A DNA stretch of 13,785 nt from CAZPMO01 sp964587515 (GTDB taxonomy: Bacteria; Pseudomonadota; Alphaproteobacteria; MPNO01), in NCBI GenBank assembly GCA_964587515.1, contig CAZPMO010000127.1, forward strand, positions 1 to 13,785, written 5' to 3'. The notes beneath the pieces were generated by a model. It worked only from the letters and a program-made list of their open reading frames with translations. It was not told where the DNA came from and made no database searches. Position numbers and translations under genes: made by a program. Below are positions 13,116-13,785 of this stretch, one piece after another (within the stretch, counting starts at the first letter, position 1; each line of letters starts with the position of its first letter).

Positions 13116-13583
13116 ATGGACGCTGCGGTTTCCGAAGAAAATACCGTCACCGAGCTCGACGAGCTCAGCCACGCGGAACTCCTGGTTCTATTCAACGAAT
13201 CCGCCGTCACCATCCGTTTCGCCAAGGCTCAACAGTGGAAAACCCTGGGCTATGTGACGACGATTTTCGTCGCTTTCGTCGCGATCGCTTGGGGGGAGTT
13301 GCTCGAGGTCGGAAATCTCCGCTGGATCATCATCTCATCGTTTGTCGTCAGCGGATCGGGCATCCTCGCACTGATTATCTATCAATTCTGGCAGCGGACC
13401 GAACAGCGCAAACTCGAATTCATGTCACGGCAATTTTCCCGGATTTTCCAAAGGGTCCGAAACCTCAAATCCACTTCCGAAGCAAACCTTCATCGCTATA
13501 CCCTGCTTTCCTTCATGGTCGGATTTCTGCTTTTCGCGAACGCCTTGACGTTTCTGATCCTGCTGAAATTTCTCCACCAATAA
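13116..13583 (+). CDS. small three-helix inner-membrane protein of unknown function
   Basis: I do not recognise a named family for this 155-residue protein. The N-terminus is acidic and cytoplasm-like (MDAAVSEENTVTELDELSHAELL). Three hydrophobic segments follow: about 45-62 (GYVTTIFVAFVAIAWGEL), 70-92 (WIIISSFVVSGSGILALIIYQFW) and 132-152 (LLSFMVGFLLFANALTFLILL). A basic, amphipathic linker (RTEQRKLEFMSRQFSRIFQRVRNLKS) separates helices two and three. AAGGGG lies about nine bases before the ATG. It has its own AT-rich leader after the operon terminator, so it is probably transcribed independently of the dioxygenase genes. A signalling or structural membrane role is possible but unsupported. 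Confidence 0.75.
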   Translation: MDAAVSEENTVTELDELSHAELLVLFNESAVTIRFAKAQQWKTLGYVTTIFVAFVAIAWGELLEVGNLRWIIISSFVVSGSGILALIIYQFWQRTEQRKLEFMSRQFSRIFQRVRNLKSTSEANLHRYTLLSFMVGFLLFANALTFLILLKFLHQ

Positions 13584-13607
13584 ATCTCCGCCGCGTTCAC
13601 CAACGTC

Positions 13608-13715
13608 ATGTAGGGGCGGGTCCCCGACCCGCCCACTGGCTACGGCGTCACGCGGGGTGACAGAAATACAGCTTGATCGTTCGGCTTCGGGCGGGTCGGA
13701 GACCCGCCCCTACAT
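13608..13715. repeat. two-hairpin palindromic repeat element (REP/MITE-like)
   Basis: The element is bounded by perfect 15-bp inverted repeats, ATGTAGGGGCGGGTC (13608-13622) and its complement (13701-13715). Each end is also a hairpin of its own: GGGCGGGTC-CCC-GACCCGCCC (13614-13634) and GGGCGGGTC-GGA-GACCCGCCC (13689-13709), both nine-bp stems with three-base loops. About 54 bases of unrelated sequence separate them. Such paired GC-rich hairpins are common between genes in GC-rich proteobacteria. It follows the membrane-protein gene by 24 bases and could also end transcription. Confidence 0.8.
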
Positions 13716-13753
13716 TAAATTGCCAATCTGAGATGGCGTCCGCCGGGCGCGAG

Positions 13754-13785
13754 TTAGATTTTTACCGGCATTCCCGTCTCGAAGG
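13754..13785 (-). CDS. possible 3' end of a minus-strand gene, cut by the window edge
   Basis: Reading the minus strand from the right edge gives FETGMPVKI followed by TAA (13754-13756). Only about ten codons are visible, so neither frame nor product can be judged. A gene ending here would converge on the membrane-protein gene, which suits the repeat element lying between them. Very tentative. Confidence 0.25.
   Translation of the reverse strand, partial: FETGMPVKI

Noticed and set aside
1..13785. Defence system, phage or insertion sequence explanation for the window
   Set aside because: No nuclease, transposase, integrase, toxin-antitoxin or CRISPR repeat is visible; every recognised product is metabolic, regulatory or unassigned.

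Overview
The window is GC-rich, densely coded chromosomal DNA, most likely from an alphaproteobacterium. The evidence is the gene families (luciferase-like monooxygenases, DUF1326, LigB-type dioxygenase, BenABC-like Rieske system), GC-rich palindromic repeats at both ends of a kind common in that class, and an exact CtrA-type half-site. The lineage is inferred, not proven. I see no rRNA, tRNA, transposase, CRISPR array or phage gene.

Left part (1-4147): genes alternate in strand. Two luciferase-like flavin monooxygenases (minus strand) are interleaved with a cysteine-rich DUF1326 protein and a LigB-type extradiol dioxygenase (plus strand). A palindromic repeat closes the left edge. These look like accessory oxidative catabolism genes, each with its own strong ribosome binding site.

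Middle (4148-6210): a 250-bp regulatory region with a tandem decamer array precedes a small unknown protein. That gene meets an OmpR-family response regulator tail to tail, and the two share the palindrome CTAG as their stop codons. No histidine kinase is nearby. Further along on the minus strand is a tandem-domain EthD-like (dimeric alpha+beta barrel) protein.

Right part (6353-13007): the main block is a plus-strand catabolic cluster. It encodes an AA_synth (DUF1185) protein, an enamidase-like amidohydrolase with an altered metal motif, an IclR regulator with its own near-consensus promoter and a palindromic operator at the predicted +1, Rieske dioxygenase alpha and beta subunits, a Tdh-like zinc dehydrogenase, and a BenC-like ferredoxin-FAD/NAD reductase. 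The dehydrogenase occupies the place where benzoate-type operons would be expected to carry the cis-diol dehydrogenase. My reading is that the Rieske system oxidises an aromatic or N-heterocyclic carboxylic acid, the dehydrogenase re-oxidises the product, the reductase supplies electrons from NADH, and the amidohydrolase/AA_synth pair may open or process a cyclic amide. The substrate is unknown. A likely terminator overlaps the reductase stop codon.

Right edge (13008-13785): an AT-rich leader with a TTAACCAT site, a three-helix membrane protein, a roughly 108-bp two-hairpin palindromic repeat element, and possibly the last codons of a minus-strand gene.

The best candidates for something undescribed are the AA_synth/amidohydrolase/Rieske/Tdh-like cluster and two metalloenzymes (amidohydrolase and LigB-type dioxygenase) in each of which a canonical metal-binding His is replaced by Gln.
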